Position numbers and translations under genes: made by a program
Shown here: in pieces, positions 16,260 through 24,131 of the stretch
How the letters are laid out: every line of letters starts with the position of its first letter
Position numbering within the stretch: position 1 is the first letter of the stretch
The notes under the pieces: model-generated
What the model saw: the letters and a program-made list of their open reading frames with translations, nothing else
The model's database searches: none
What the model was told of the DNA's origin: nothing
Assembly: GCA_016714225.1 (NCBI GenBank)
Contig: JADJNS010000006.1
Coordinates: 434,001-498,000, forward strand
From: Archangiaceae bacterium
Lineage (GTDB): Bacteria; Myxococcota; Myxococcia; Myxococcales; Myxococcaceae
Direction of reading: 5' to 3'
Length of the DNA stretch: 64,000 bases

Positions 16260-16871
16260 ATGGGTGAGCATCGACGTGCAACCGGGCTGCGGCAGGTCGA
16301 GCTGACCGACGCGGCGCTGCGCATCGTGGCGACCCGGGGCATCGCGGCGTTGACCACACGGAGCCTCGCCGCCGAGGTGGGGATCTCGACCGGCGCAATC
16401 TTCCGGCACTTCGCGTCGCTCGACGCGCTCCTCGAGGCGGTCGTCGCGCGCGTCGAGGCGGTGCTCGAGGCGACTTACCCGCCGCTGGGGCTTCCTCCGC
16501 TCGAGCGCCTCGAGCGCTTCATCGAGGCCCGCAGCAGCGCGGTGGGAAATCAGCTCGGCATCCTGCGGCTCGTGCTCTCCGAGCAGTTCCTCCTCGCGCT
16601 CCCCGATCGTGGCTCGAAGCGCCTCGCCGCGTGCGTCGAGAAGACGCGGGTGTTCGTCGCCGGCTGTCTCCGCGAGGGTCAGGCGGCGGGCGCGCTCCGC
16701 GCCGATCTTCCCCCCGACACCCTGGCGCCCATCGTGATGGGCACGGTGCAGATGCTGGCGCTCTCGGGGGCGAAGCCGCGGCGCCGGGCAGCCGAGGCGC
16801 GGGCGGTCGTGCGCGGCCTGCTCGAGCTCCTCGCGCCGCTCCCGAAGCGAGGAAAGGAGCACAGAAGATGA
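16260..16871 (+). CDS. TetR-family transcriptional regulator
   Basis: 203 residues. The N-terminal helix-turn-helix is clear (ALRIVATRGIAALTTRSLAA, then EVGISTGAIFRHFASLDALL) and the C-terminal ligand domain is all helical with a single conserved-looking Cys pair. The ATG at 16260 is preferred to an upstream in-frame ATG at 16242 because the palindrome at 16237-16250 would otherwise be coding. Its stop overlaps the next start (ATGA), so it probably controls the membrane protein that follows. It is divergent from the molybdoenzyme operon, with about 240 bases between. Confidence 0.83.
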   Translation: MGEHRRATGLRQVELTDAALRIVATRGIAALTTRSLAAEVGISTGAIFRHFASLDALLEAVVARVEAVLEATYPPLGLPPLERLERFIEARSSAVGNQLGILRLVLSEQFLLALPDRGSKRLAACVEKTRVFVAGCLREGQAAGALRADLPPDTLAPIVMGTVQMLALSGAKPRRRAAEARAVVRGLLELLAPLPKRGKEHRR

Positions 16872-17293
16872 AGACCGGCCGCTACAACGTCGGCGTGGGC
16901 CTCCTGGTGATGGCGGGGTTCATGGCCTACGGCTTCCTGCTCGTCTACCTGCGCGACTTCGCGCCCGAACACGAGGCGTGGGCTGCCAGCTACTCTACGG
17001 GCCGCCACTTCGAGGCCCGGCTGGCGCACGTCCACGGCGCGCTCTTCTCGCTGCTCAACCTCGCGCTCGGCTTCGTGCTCGTGCGGTTGGCCTCGGCCGG
17101 TGACGCGGCCCGCGGCGCCGCGGCCGGGCTCGGCCTGGCAGGGCTCCTCATGCCGGCCGGAATCCTCGGCGAGCTGTACTTCGGGCTCTCGCCCATCTTC
17201 GTGCTGCTCGGCGCGGCGGCGATGACGGCGTCGGTCGTGCTGACCGGCGTGCTCACGCTCAGGCACTGGGGCCGTGGGAGCGCCGCGACGTGA
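16868..17293 (+). CDS. four-helix integral membrane protein
   Basis: 141 residues with about four transmembrane helices (near residues 8-28, 55-75, 88-110, 115-135). Between helices 1 and 2 lies a His-containing loop (TGRHFEARLAHVHGALFS); histidines at a membrane face could bind haem or a metal, but I do not recognise the family. It is translationally coupled to the TetR gene. Its 3' end faces the NnrS-like gene, 84 bases away. Confidence 0.65.
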   Translation: MKTGRYNVGVGLLVMAGFMAYGFLLVYLRDFAPEHEAWAASYSTGRHFEARLAHVHGALFSLLNLALGFVLVRLASAGDAARGAAAGLGLAGLLMPAGILGELYFGLSPIFVLLGAAAMTASVVLTGVLTLRHWGRGSAAT

Positions 17294-17377
17294 TCGGGTT
17301 CGGCTACGTCCCCGGGAGTGAGTGGCCGTCGCGCTCGACCCGGGTACAGCGCGACGACGAACCAGAGCACGGCCGGT

Positions 17378-18664
17378 CTAACACCGCGCCGGCGCCGCGG
17401 GCCCCGCCGGCCGGTGGTCACTCCGGTACACCGAGATCGCGACGACGAGGTTCAAGCCCAGCAGCACCTTCGACGCGGCGAAGAGCGCGCCGCCGAACGC
17501 GGCGAGCAGTGGCGAAGCGGCGCCCGCGGCGAGCGCGATGACCGCCGCCGCGTGCGTCACCAGCTGAACGCGCGGCCCGGGCTCGCCGATCACCTGGTGC
17601 ATCAGCGGCGCACCCGGGCCACGACGAGACAGGTGCAGCCATACGAGGAACGGCACGATCTTGTAGAGCATGCCGCAGATCAGCGCGGGGAAGGCCCCGG
17701 CCAGCACGAACACCCCGGTGGCGTACTCGAGCGGCGCGCGCAGCTGCGGCGGGCAGCCGACGTGCAGCCAGCTGGCGGACGCCGCCGCCAGGAGCAGGCA
17801 GCACAGCCCCAGCCGCCAGTACCAGGCGGTCGTGTCCCGAATCCGCCGCTTGCTCGACGCCAGCAGCAGCAGCGTCTGCGCGACGAACGCGACCGTCGCC
17901 GCCGCCAGCACCGCGGCCCCCGCGAACGCCACGGGCTCGACGCCCAGCGGCACCCCCACCGACCACAGCCCGAGCCCGGCGAAGACGGTGAGCGGCAGCG
18001 CGCGCGCGACCGGCACCGGGTAGGCGGGTGTCAGCTGGAACATCGGCACGACGAGGTACGCCACGCCCAGCACCAGGCACAGCCCGAACCCGAGCACGCC
18101 CCACGCCGCGTGCAGGTGTACGAGCTCGACGATGGGCACGGGCCACCCGAGCCCGAGCCCCAGGGCCAGCGTGACCCCGAGCGCGACCGTCACTCCGAGC
18201 GCGAGCACCGCGAGCCGCAGCGCGGGCAGCGTCGGCCCGATCGCCCGCGCGCGGGCCAGGCAGAGCCCCACGGCGCCGACGTACGCCGCCAGGGTCGCGA
18301 GGAGCACGGCCCCAGCCGCGGCGAACCAGCCCGGCCCTGCGCCGAGGAACGCGGCGACGAGCAGCAGCGTGCCGGCGTTGAGGCCTGCATGGCTGACGCG
18401 CGCGAGGAGCCGAACGCGCGGCACGGCGGATCCGACGGCGACCGGCAAGAGCTGCAGGAGCGCTCCGGCCATCACCTGCAGCATGAAGCCGAGCGCCAGC
18501 ACGTGGACCACCGCGAACGCCTCGGGCGTCCAGCGGCTCGCGGTCACCCGCTCCGCGCGCAGTGACGTGAGGACCCCAGCGGCCGCGCCCCAGATCGGCG
18601 CCGTGGCGAAGAAGCGCAGCGGAGCATGCAGCGGCGGGCTCTCGTCGAGCGCGAGGGCGGTCAT
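17378..18664 (-). CDS. NnrS-like multi-helix membrane protein
   Basis: 428 residues with about 12 hydrophobic helices, of the NnrS/haem-copper family found with nitric-oxide metabolism genes. The start FFATAPIWGAAAG, the His in VVHVLALGFMLQVMAGALLQLLP and the HLHAAWGVLGFGLCLVLGVAYLVVPMF-type helix (His residues at about 187-189) fit NnrS, which relieves nitrosative stress in denitrifiers. The ATG at 18664 is used because the frame upstream runs into a repeat-like sequence. The gene lies 68 bases downstream of the FNR-hemerythrin-DUF2249 operon on the same strand and may be read with it. Confidence 0.68.
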   Translation of the reverse strand: MTALALDESPPLHAPLRFFATAPIWGAAAGVLTSLRAERVTASRWTPEAFAVVHVLALGFMLQVMAGALLQLLPVAVGSAVPRVRLLARVSHAGLNAGTLLLVAAFLGAGPGWFAAAGAVLLATLAAYVGAVGLCLARARAIGPTLPALRLAVLALGVTVALGVTLALGLGLGWPVPIVELVHLHAAWGVLGFGLCLVLGVAYLVVPMFQLTPAYPVPVARALPLTVFAGLGLWSVGVPLGVEPVAFAGAAVLAAATVAFVAQTLLLLASSKRRIRDTTAWYWRLGLCCLLLAAASASWLHVGCPPQLRAPLEYATGVFVLAGAFPALICGMLYKIVPFLVWLHLSRRGPGAPLMHQVIGEPGPRVQLVTHAAAVIALAAGAASPLLAAFGGALFAASKVLLGLNLVVAISVYRSDHRPAGPAAPARC

Positions 18665-18693
18665 GACGCACCCGCGGTGCGGCATGATCGCCG

Positions 18694-18733
18694 CCTGTCC
18701 TGAGCGGAGGGCGGAGCCCGAAGTCGAAGGATC
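18694..18733. repeat. REP-like interspersed repeat candidate
   Basis: About 40 bases between the NnrS-like and DUF2249 genes that resemble the common bacterial interspersed element family containing tgtcctgagcgg... and ...gaagtcgaagga. It holds the short hairpin GGGC-GGA-GCCC. Only one copy is in the window, so the repeat nature rests on resemblance. Confidence 0.4.
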
Positions 18734-18953
18734 ATCTGCCCAGCCGGATGCGAATGCGATACGTCCCGTCGCGCTCCAGCTCGGTCGCGTGCACGTACCC
18801 CTCGCGGTCGAGCAGCGCGTAGAGGGGGAAGGGCTCGCGGTACAGCAGCAGCGTCAGCTCCTCGCCGTCGGGCAGCGACGTCAGCGCCGCGAGCGTGCGG
18901 CGCATCGGGTCGGGCGGCATCATCCCCCGCCCATCGACCACACGGTTCGTCAC
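18732..18953 (-). CDS. DUF2249 domain protein
   Basis: 73-residue single-domain protein with the DUF2249 pattern VDGRGMMPPDPMRRTLAALT, GEELTLLLYREPFPLYALL, and a final RIRIRLGR. The GTG start overlaps the hemerythrin stop as GTGA. Together with the FNR-type regulator and hemerythrin it forms a three-gene unit typical of nitric-oxide and oxygen response loci; the protein's chemistry is not known. A paralogue is at 4875-5135. Confidence 0.8.
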   Translation of the reverse strand: MTNRVVDGRGMMPPDPMRRTLAALTSLPDGEELTLLLYREPFPLYALLDREGYVHATELERDGTYRIRIRLGR

Positions 18954-19402
18954 TCGAGGCCGCCCTCGAGACCTGCCTTGACCCGGCTCGAGAGCGCGGT
19001 GTCGGCGCCGAGCACCTGCTCGCAGGCGGGGTACAACATGTGCTCTTCCTTCGCGTTGTGCTGCTGCAGCAGCACCATCATCGTCTCGCCGGCCCCCGCG
19101 AACCTCGCCGCATCGTGGGCGGCGAGCGCCGCCTCGAGCTCGCCGAAGAGCTGGCGCAGTTGGTCGTGCTCGAAGCGCATCACCAGCGTCGGGCCGCCCC
19201 TGATGCGGGTCGCCGCCTCGAACGCCGGGAACAGCACGGTCTCTTCGGTCGAGAGGTGCCGGGCCATCGCGCCCGTGAACGCGCTCAGCAGCAGGCCCGC
19301 CTCGTCCCAGCGGCCCTCGCTGGCCCGCTCCTCGGCAGCCGCCCAAGCCTCGTCGCACGCCTGGTGGTGCGCGCCCAGCACCTCGCTCAAAGACCCGCTC
19401 AT
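18950..19402 (-). CDS. hemerythrin-like (HHE) protein
   Basis: 150 residues. The di-iron ligands of an HHE domain are visible in order: LGAHHQACDEAW (residues 9-20), RHLSTEETVLFPAFE, MRFEHDQLRQLFGELE, and LLQQHNAKEEHMLYPACE. Proteins of this type bind oxygen or nitric oxide, or repair damaged Fe-S centres (YtfE/ScdA-like). The ATG at 19402 overlaps the stop of the FNR-type gene (ATGA), which fixes the start. Co-transcription with the regulator suggests a role in controlling the signal the regulator senses. Confidence 0.87.
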   Translation of the reverse strand: MSGSLSEVLGAHHQACDEAWAAAEERASEGRWDEAGLLLSAFTGAMARHLSTEETVLFPAFEAATRIRGGPTLVMRFEHDQLRQLFGELEAALAAHDAARFAGAGETMMVLLQQHNAKEEHMLYPACEQVLGADTALSSRVKAGLEGGLE

Positions 19403-20034
19403 CCCGCCGCCAGTGCGCGGAGCGCCTCGACGTCGAGCACCCGTACGTCTTTCGTGCTGTCGACCATGCCCCGCGCGGCGAGTCGCCTCAGCACGCGAGA
19501 CATCGTCTCGGGCCGCAGGCCGAGCACCGAAGCTGCCCTCGCCTTCGAGAACGGAGCGTCCTTGCTCCGGCCGACCTCTTCCGCGCACAGCAACAGGAAG
19601 CGGGCCACGCGGATCTCGGCGCGACCCGACCGCAGGTCGACGTCGCGCCGCTGCTCGAGGAGCTCACCCATCGCGATCTCGAACATGCGCCGCGCGGCAG
19701 TCTCGGGGCCGAGCCACGACCTCACGCGCTCGGCGGGCGCGGCGCAGAGCTGCAGCTCGGTCACCGCGGTCACCTCCGCAGGCGACGGCAGCGACTTCAG
19801 CGATTCGAGCCCGAGCATCGACCGGGGGCCCCGCACCGCCACGTGCGCCTGCTCTCCGTCGGAGGTGAGCACGGTCATGGCGACGACGCCCTTGCGGATG
19901 AAGGCCACCTCCTCGGCCACCATGTCCTGGGCGGTGAGCACCGCGTCGGCGTTGAGCTTCTTCGGCGCGAACACGCATCGACCTTGCATCATCAGCTCGC
20001 AGTCACTGCAGTCCCGCACCGCTCGCTTGATCAT
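19399..20034 (-). CDS. fnr: FNR-type Crp/Fnr-family regulator with [4Fe-4S] cysteines
   Basis: 211 residues from the ATG. The N-terminus has DCSDCELMMQGRCVF, i.e. Cys-x2-Cys-x7-Cys, and a fourth Cys follows mid-domain in TELQLC, matching the FNR pattern (Cys-x2-Cys-x5-Cys plus Cys122 in E. coli). A cyclic-nucleotide-type beta roll (FIRKGVVAMTVL) and a C-terminal winged helix (FSKARAASVLGLRPETMSRVLRR; recognition helix with E-x3-R) complete it. It should bind TTGAt-type half-sites, of which nine palindromes lie in this window. The start is either this ATG or the TTG at 20040; both lie inside its own box, which suggests autoregulation. A start at Met17 would remove the first two cysteines and is unlikely. 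Confidence 0.88.
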   Translation of the reverse strand: MIKRAVRDCSDCELMMQGRCVFAPKKLNADAVLTAQDMVAEEVAFIRKGVVAMTVLTSDGEQAHVAVRGPRSMLGLESLKSLPSPAEVTAVTELQLCAAPAERVRSWLGPETAARRMFEIAMGELLEQRRDVDLRSGRAEIRVARFLLLCAEEVGRSKDAPFSKARAASVLGLRPETMSRVLRRLAARGMVDSTKDVRVLDVEALRALAAG

Positions 20035-20040
20035 GGTCAA
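20027..20040 (-). promoter_or_regulatory. FNR/ANR-type box, TTGATCATGGTCAA, overlapping fnr start codon
   Basis: The palindrome contains the ATG start of the FNR-type gene (read as CAT on the plus strand at 20032-20034). If transcription begins upstream, within or after the 3' end of the radical SAM gene, bound FNR would sit near +1 and repress. It is the only box in the window that overlaps a start codon. Confidence 0.68.
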
Positions 20041-20081
20041 GCCCGCGTGCAGGTCCTGCGCCAGCTTTCTCTTCGGGGGGT

Positions 20082-21371
20082 TCAGAATTGAATCGTGCGC
20101 TCATCTTGCGCTGCATCAAGGAAGTGCCGCTTGTCCGCGTAAAAATTGCGCCACAGGTCGAGGTAGCCGCGGGTCACCTGCTCGGCGGTGAGCTGCGCGG
20201 GCCGGTAGACGACGTTGGCGTCGTTGTAGCGGTGCCAGTCGCGGCTGGTGATGCGCTCCTCCTCGAGCAGCCGGCGCCAGGCGGGAGTGCCGGGGTAGGG
20301 TGTGAAGATCGCGAACTCGGCCTTGCGGATCTTCGAGCGCGCGCAGAACTCGAGCATGCGGTCGGTCGTCCCATCGTCGTCCCCGTCGAGCCCGTAGAGG
20401 AAAGACGTGTACGGCTCGATGCCCGCGTCGTGGCAGCGCGCGATCGCCCGGTGCGCACGCTCGAGCGCCCGGGGGTCCTTGCCGGTGAACGCTCGGGTCG
20501 TGATCGGGTCGAAGCCACCCACCAGGTAGAACATCGTCACGCCCGCCCGTCGCGCCGCCTGCAACAGCTGCGACGGCGCCGCGAGGATCATCGGCATCGA
20601 GATGCCCACGTAGCTGATGCGGCCCGGCGTGCCGTCCTGCACCAGCCGCTCGAAGAGCGCCGCGAGCAGCCGCTGCCCGCGGCCCGGCAGCCAGCTCGTG
20701 TCTTCGGTGAGGCAGGCCCGCTTGCCGTGCACAGAGAGCTCGCGCAGCTGCGCGAGCACCTGCTCCAGCGAGAACGGCCGCAGCGTGTTGCCCATCGACG
20801 CCGGCAGGATGCACGCCTGGCACTGCAGCGGGCAGCCGCGCGAGAGCTGCACGGGGTAGTCGTCGGGCCGGAACGCCGCGGTCTCTTGCGCCAGGTAGAG
20901 CGAGAGCGCTGGCAGCGGCAGCGACTCGAGCGGCGGCGCCGGCGCCCGGTAGCGTGGCTTCAAGTGGCCGGCGGCGAGATCGTCGAGGATCGTCTGCCAC
21001 ACGCCCTCACCCTCGCCCTCGACCACCGCGTCGAAGTGCGGGGCCACCACGTCGGGCAGCGCGGTGGGGAAGACGCCGCCCGCCACCGTGGGCACGGCCT
21101 GCTCGCGGAAGTAGCGCGCGAGCTCGAGCGCGCGGGTCGCTGCCGGTGTGAAGAACGAGAACGCCACCAGGTCGGCGTCGGTCGGCCGATCGGCGGGCTC
21201 GAGCCGGTCGTCTCGGAACTCGACGTCGATGTGCGGCGGCGTCAGCGCGGCGAGGCAGGCGATGCCGAGCGATGGCGAGCCCAGGTACTCGTTCATCGGC
21301 ACGAACTCGAGCAGCTCCGGGTGCGCCTGGGCATGCCGCTGAAACCGGGGATAGACGAAGAGGATCTTCAC
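20082..21371 (-). CDS. B12-binding-domain radical SAM protein
   Basis: 429 residues. Residues 1-130 have a cobalamin-binding Rossmann layout (KILFVYPRF, LVAFSFFTPAATRALELA, VPTVAGGVFPTALP) without the DxHxxG base-off motif, as in many class B methylases and cyclases (BchE, HpnP types). The radical SAM cluster motif is CPLQCQAC at Cys 180, 184, 187, followed by a TIM barrel with LVGGFDPITTRAF and FLYGLDGDDDGTT. It ends with a helical tail. It would methylate, rearrange or couple an unactivated carbon. GTG start in a GTGA overlap with the acyl-CoA dehydrogenase gene. It is the last biosynthetic gene of the acyl-ligase operon; substrate unknown, probably an acyl-ACP or lipid. Confidence 0.8.
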   Translation of the reverse strand: MKILFVYPRFQRHAQAHPELLEFVPMNEYLGSPSLGIACLAALTPPHIDVEFRDDRLEPADRPTDADLVAFSFFTPAATRALELARYFREQAVPTVAGGVFPTALPDVVAPHFDAVVEGEGEGVWQTILDDLAAGHLKPRYRAPAPPLESLPLPALSLYLAQETAAFRPDDYPVQLSRGCPLQCQACILPASMGNTLRPFSLEQVLAQLRELSVHGKRACLTEDTSWLPGRGQRLLAALFERLVQDGTPGRISYVGISMPMILAAPSQLLQAARRAGVTMFYLVGGFDPITTRAFTGKDPRALERAHRAIARCHDAGIEPYTSFLYGLDGDDDGTTDRMLEFCARSKIRKAEFAIFTPYPGTPAWRRLLEEERITSRDWHRYNDANVVYRPAQLTAEQVTRGYLDLWRNFYADKRHFLDAAQDERTIQF

Positions 21372-22882
21372 GCCCCAGGCTCCAGATCTGCCAGCGCGCT
21401 GGAGACCACCTCCTCGCCGAAGGGGGCGGCGAGCGCGTTGGCGACGTCGCGCGCCGCAACTTCACTGAAGAGCGCCGCGGCGCCGCGAGAGGTCGTGCGC
21501 CGCGCATCGACCGCGCGTACCGTCGCGTCGAGCGCCTCGCTCCACGCCACCGCGCGCCCCAGCCGGTTGAGCAGGCGCGTCTGCCGCAAAAGCCCGATCT
21601 TGTGCCGGGCTGACAGCTCCTCACGATGTGCGTCGAGGGCGGCCGCGACGACGTCGGCGCTGCACGCCAGGGCAAAGGCGTCGGGCCCCACGAGCGGCGC
21701 CAGCGCCCGCCGGGGCGGCGGCGCCGTCGCGAGGTGCGTGCCGAGCTGGGTCAGCAGTACGTCGTTCGCGCCCTCGAAGATGCGCGTGATCCGCACGTCG
21801 CGGAGCAGCAGCGGCATGCCGCTCTCTTCAATGAAGCCCAGGCCGCCGAACAGCTGGAGCGCGGTGTCCACGACGTACGACGCGCCGTCGCTGCCGAACA
21901 CCTTCGCCGCCAGAGACCTCTGCAAGAGTCCCGGCACGTCGTCTTCCAGGCTCGCCGTGTCGTGCACGAGCGCCTCCATCGCCGCGAGCCGAGCGCCCAT
22001 CAGCGCGAGGTGCTCGCGCACCACCGGCTGGGCATCGAGTGTTCGGCCGAACTGGCGGCGCGAGGCGGTGTGCTCGATCGCCTTCACGAGCGCAGCGCGT
22101 GCGGTGCCGCAGCAGCCCGCCGACATCAGCGTCCGCCCCCAGGCGAGCACGTGGTGAAGCTGGTCCGCGCCGCGGCCGGGCTCGCCGATGATCCGCTCGG
22201 GCTCGATGCGAACGCCATCGATGGTGAGCGGCGCCGTCGAGGAGCCCTTGAGCCCCAGCTTCCGCTCTTCGCGGCCCACCGAAAGCCCCGGGTCGCCGCT
22301 CTCGAGCAGCACCAGGCTCGAGCCCCGTTGCGCGCCCCCCAGGCCCGGCGTCGCCGCGGTGATCGTGAACACCTTGGCGAGCCGGCCGTTCGTCACGAAC
22401 AGCTTCTCGCCGTTCACCACCAGCTGTGCGCCTTCGGCGAGCGCTGTCGTCGCGAGGCGCGAGAGGTCGGAGCCGGCGTTCGCCTCGGTCGTGGCGAAGG
22501 CCGCGATGGCCTCGCCGCTCGCGAGCCGTGGCAGGTAGCGCTGCTTCAGGCCCTCGGCTCCGAACGCGACGAGCGGACGCGTGCCGAGACCCAGGTGCAG
22601 GCCGACGGTGGTCGCGATCGACCGGTCGGCCCGCGCGAGCGCCGCCGCGAGGCGGCAGGCGTCGGTCAGTCGCAGGCCGGCCCCGCCGTACCGCTGCGGG
22701 ATCGTGACCCCGAATACGCCGAGCTCACCCAGCCCCGCCAGCACGCGCGCGGGAACCGCGCCCTCACGATCGATCTGCGCCGCGTCCACCTCCGAGCGCA
22801 GGTAGCGCTCGACCCCGGTGAGGAGCGCGCCCATGACGTCGGGCTCCGCCACCTCGACCGGCTGAACCGCCGCGGCGCTCAC
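21368..22882 (-). CDS. acyl-CoA (acyl-ACP) dehydrogenase-like flavoprotein
   Basis: 504 residues, longer than the usual 380-400, with an extra helical C-terminal domain of about 110 residues as in VLCAD/ACAD9-like enzymes. The core shows VTIPQRYGGAGLRL, AFATTEANAGSDLS, KLFVTNGRLAKVF, QLFGGLGF and the catalytic-base region RIFEGANDVLL (Glu). It removes two hydrogens alpha-beta to a thioester. Beside a carrier protein and a fatty-acyl-AMP ligase, an acyl-ACP substrate is plausible. GTG start overlapping the ACP stop (GTGA). No electron-transfer flavoprotein gene is near. Confidence 0.83.
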   Translation of the reverse strand: MSAAAVQPVEVAEPDVMGALLTGVERYLRSEVDAAQIDREGAVPARVLAGLGELGVFGVTIPQRYGGAGLRLTDACRLAAALARADRSIATTVGLHLGLGTRPLVAFGAEGLKQRYLPRLASGEAIAAFATTEANAGSDLSRLATTALAEGAQLVVNGEKLFVTNGRLAKVFTITAATPGLGGAQRGSSLVLLESGDPGLSVGREERKLGLKGSSTAPLTIDGVRIEPERIIGEPGRGADQLHHVLAWGRTLMSAGCCGTARAALVKAIEHTASRRQFGRTLDAQPVVREHLALMGARLAAMEALVHDTASLEDDVPGLLQRSLAAKVFGSDGASYVVDTALQLFGGLGFIEESGMPLLLRDVRITRIFEGANDVLLTQLGTHLATAPPPRRALAPLVGPDAFALACSADVVAAALDAHREELSARHKIGLLRQTRLLNRLGRAVAWSEALDATVRAVDARRTTSRGAAALFSEVAARDVANALAAPFGEEVVSSALADLEPGA

Positions 22883-23139
22883 GCCGCCGCCTTCGCGCGC
22901 AGGAACCGGGCGGCGAGGGCAATGGTATCGGCGACCGTGCGGATGCCCGCGGCATCTTCGACGCCCACGTCGAGGTCGAGCTCCTCGGCGAGCATCGAGA
23001 GCAGCTCCATCGAGCACACCGAGTCCATGCCGAGATCTTCGCGCAGGCGGTCGCCCCGCTTGATCTGCTCGGGCTTGACCGGTACCACCTGCGAGATCAG
23101 CTTGATGATGCGTGCGTCGAGATCGGCGGGTGTTTCCAT
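22879..23139 (-). CDS. acyl carrier protein
   Basis: 86 residues, acidic, with the phosphopantetheine attachment Ser in LGMDSVCSMELL (about residue 40). Val after the Ser replaces the usual Leu of DSL. The C-terminal half predicts the expected four-helix bundle. The ATG has AAAGGAG 6 bases upstream and lies inside the 3' end of the preceding reductase/epimerase gene (43-base overlap). It is presumably loaded by the fatty-acyl-AMP ligase of the same operon. Confidence 0.85.
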   Translation of the reverse strand: METPADLDARIIKLISQVVPVKPEQIKRGDRLREDLGMDSVCSMELLSMLAEELDLDVGVEDAAGIRTVADTIALAARFLRAKAAA

Positions 23140-24131
23140 GGTGCTCCTTTCGGGTGCGGAGGCAGGGTTCCGACGCGCCGGGCCCACGCGTCGAAGGCGT
23201 CGAGGGTCTCGTCGAGCGGGCGAAAGACGACCCCCAGCGAGGTGCGGGCCAGCGTCGCGTCGAGCTCGACCCCCCACACGATGAGGTCGGCGATCTCGCG
23301 CGACAGCCGAGCGCGGTCTCCGTCAACCCGCGCACGCGCCTCCTCGGCGTCGGCGAGGGCGATGGCCTTCGCGGCCGGCAGCGGCGGGCTCGGCGGGGCG
23401 ACCGAGTAGCGTCGCGCCAGCGCGAGCAGCAGCGGGTGCAGCCCCACGGTGCCCGCGGACAGGATCACCCGCCGGGGCGGCGCGGCGGCCCTGGCCAGCC
23501 GCACCAGGGCGGCCGCCACGTCGCGCGCGTCGACCCAGCTGACCCAGCCGTCGGGGTGCGGCGGGTCGAGCCCGCGCGCCAGGGCCACGAGGAGCGCCGA
23601 CGTCCCGACGCGCAGATCGTGCGGGCCGAGGCACGCGGCAGGGCAGGCGACCACCACCTCGAACCGCCGCTCGGCCAGGGCGAGCTGCTCCATCTGCCAC
23701 TTGAGCGCGTGGTACAGCCCGTACGGCGGCGCCTGCTGAAAGACGTCGGCCTCGGTCGAGGGCCGGCCGGCAGCGGGCGCAACCGTCGCCGTGCTCGAGA
23801 CGTAGACCAGCCGCTTCACGCCCGCTGCCGCGGCGGCGTCGAGCACGTGCCTGAGCTGCCGCAGGCCGGTCTCGAGGCTCAGAGCAGGCTCGAGGCAGTG
23901 CCGCGGGTAGTGGCCCGCGAGGTGAAAGACGGTGTCCGCCCCGAGCAGCGCCTCGCGCAGCTCGTCGGGCCGCTCGGCGTCGGCCGTGACCATCGGCACC
24001 TTGCGCTGCCTCAAGGCGAGCACGTTGGTTCGCGGCCGCCTCACGCACCGGGGCCGCTCGCCCTGCGCCACGAGCGCGTCGACGAGGTTCACCCCCAGGA
24101 AGCCGGCGGCGCCGAGCACGGCCGTGGTCAT
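23097..24131 (-). CDS. NAD-dependent epimerase/dehydratase (extended SDR)
   Basis: 344 residues. Rossmann motif TAVLGAAGFLGVNLVDAL at residues 3-20, conserved VFHLAGHYPRH, active-site Ser/Tyr/Lys as VYVSSTATVAP and YGLYHALKWQ (Tyr-x3-Lys). It resembles 3-beta-hydroxysteroid dehydrogenase/dihydroflavonol-reductase-like SDRs that act on hydroxy or keto groups of hydrophobic substrates. The ATG overlaps the ligase stop (ATGA). The last 14 codons overlap the ACP gene. Confidence 0.78.
   Translation of the reverse strand: MTTAVLGAAGFLGVNLVDALVAQGERPRCVRRPRTNVLALRQRKVPMVTADAERPDELREALLGADTVFHLAGHYPRHCLEPALSLETGLRQLRHVLDAAAAAGVKRLVYVSSTATVAPAAGRPSTEADVFQQAPPYGLYHALKWQMEQLALAERRFEVVVACPAACLGPHDLRVGTSALLVALARGLDPPHPDGWVSWVDARDVAAALVRLARAAAPPRRVILSAGTVGLHPLLLALARRYSVAPPSPPLPAAKAIALADAEEARARVDGDRARLSREIADLIVWGVELDATLARTSLGVVFRPLDETLDAFDAWARRVGTLPPHPKGAPWKHPPISTHASSS

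Noticed and set aside
19399..19992. Leaderless fnr start at Met17 (19992), exactly 41.5 bases from its box
   Set aside because: It would remove two of the three N-terminal Fe-S cysteines that make the protein FNR-like, so the spacing is taken as coincidence.
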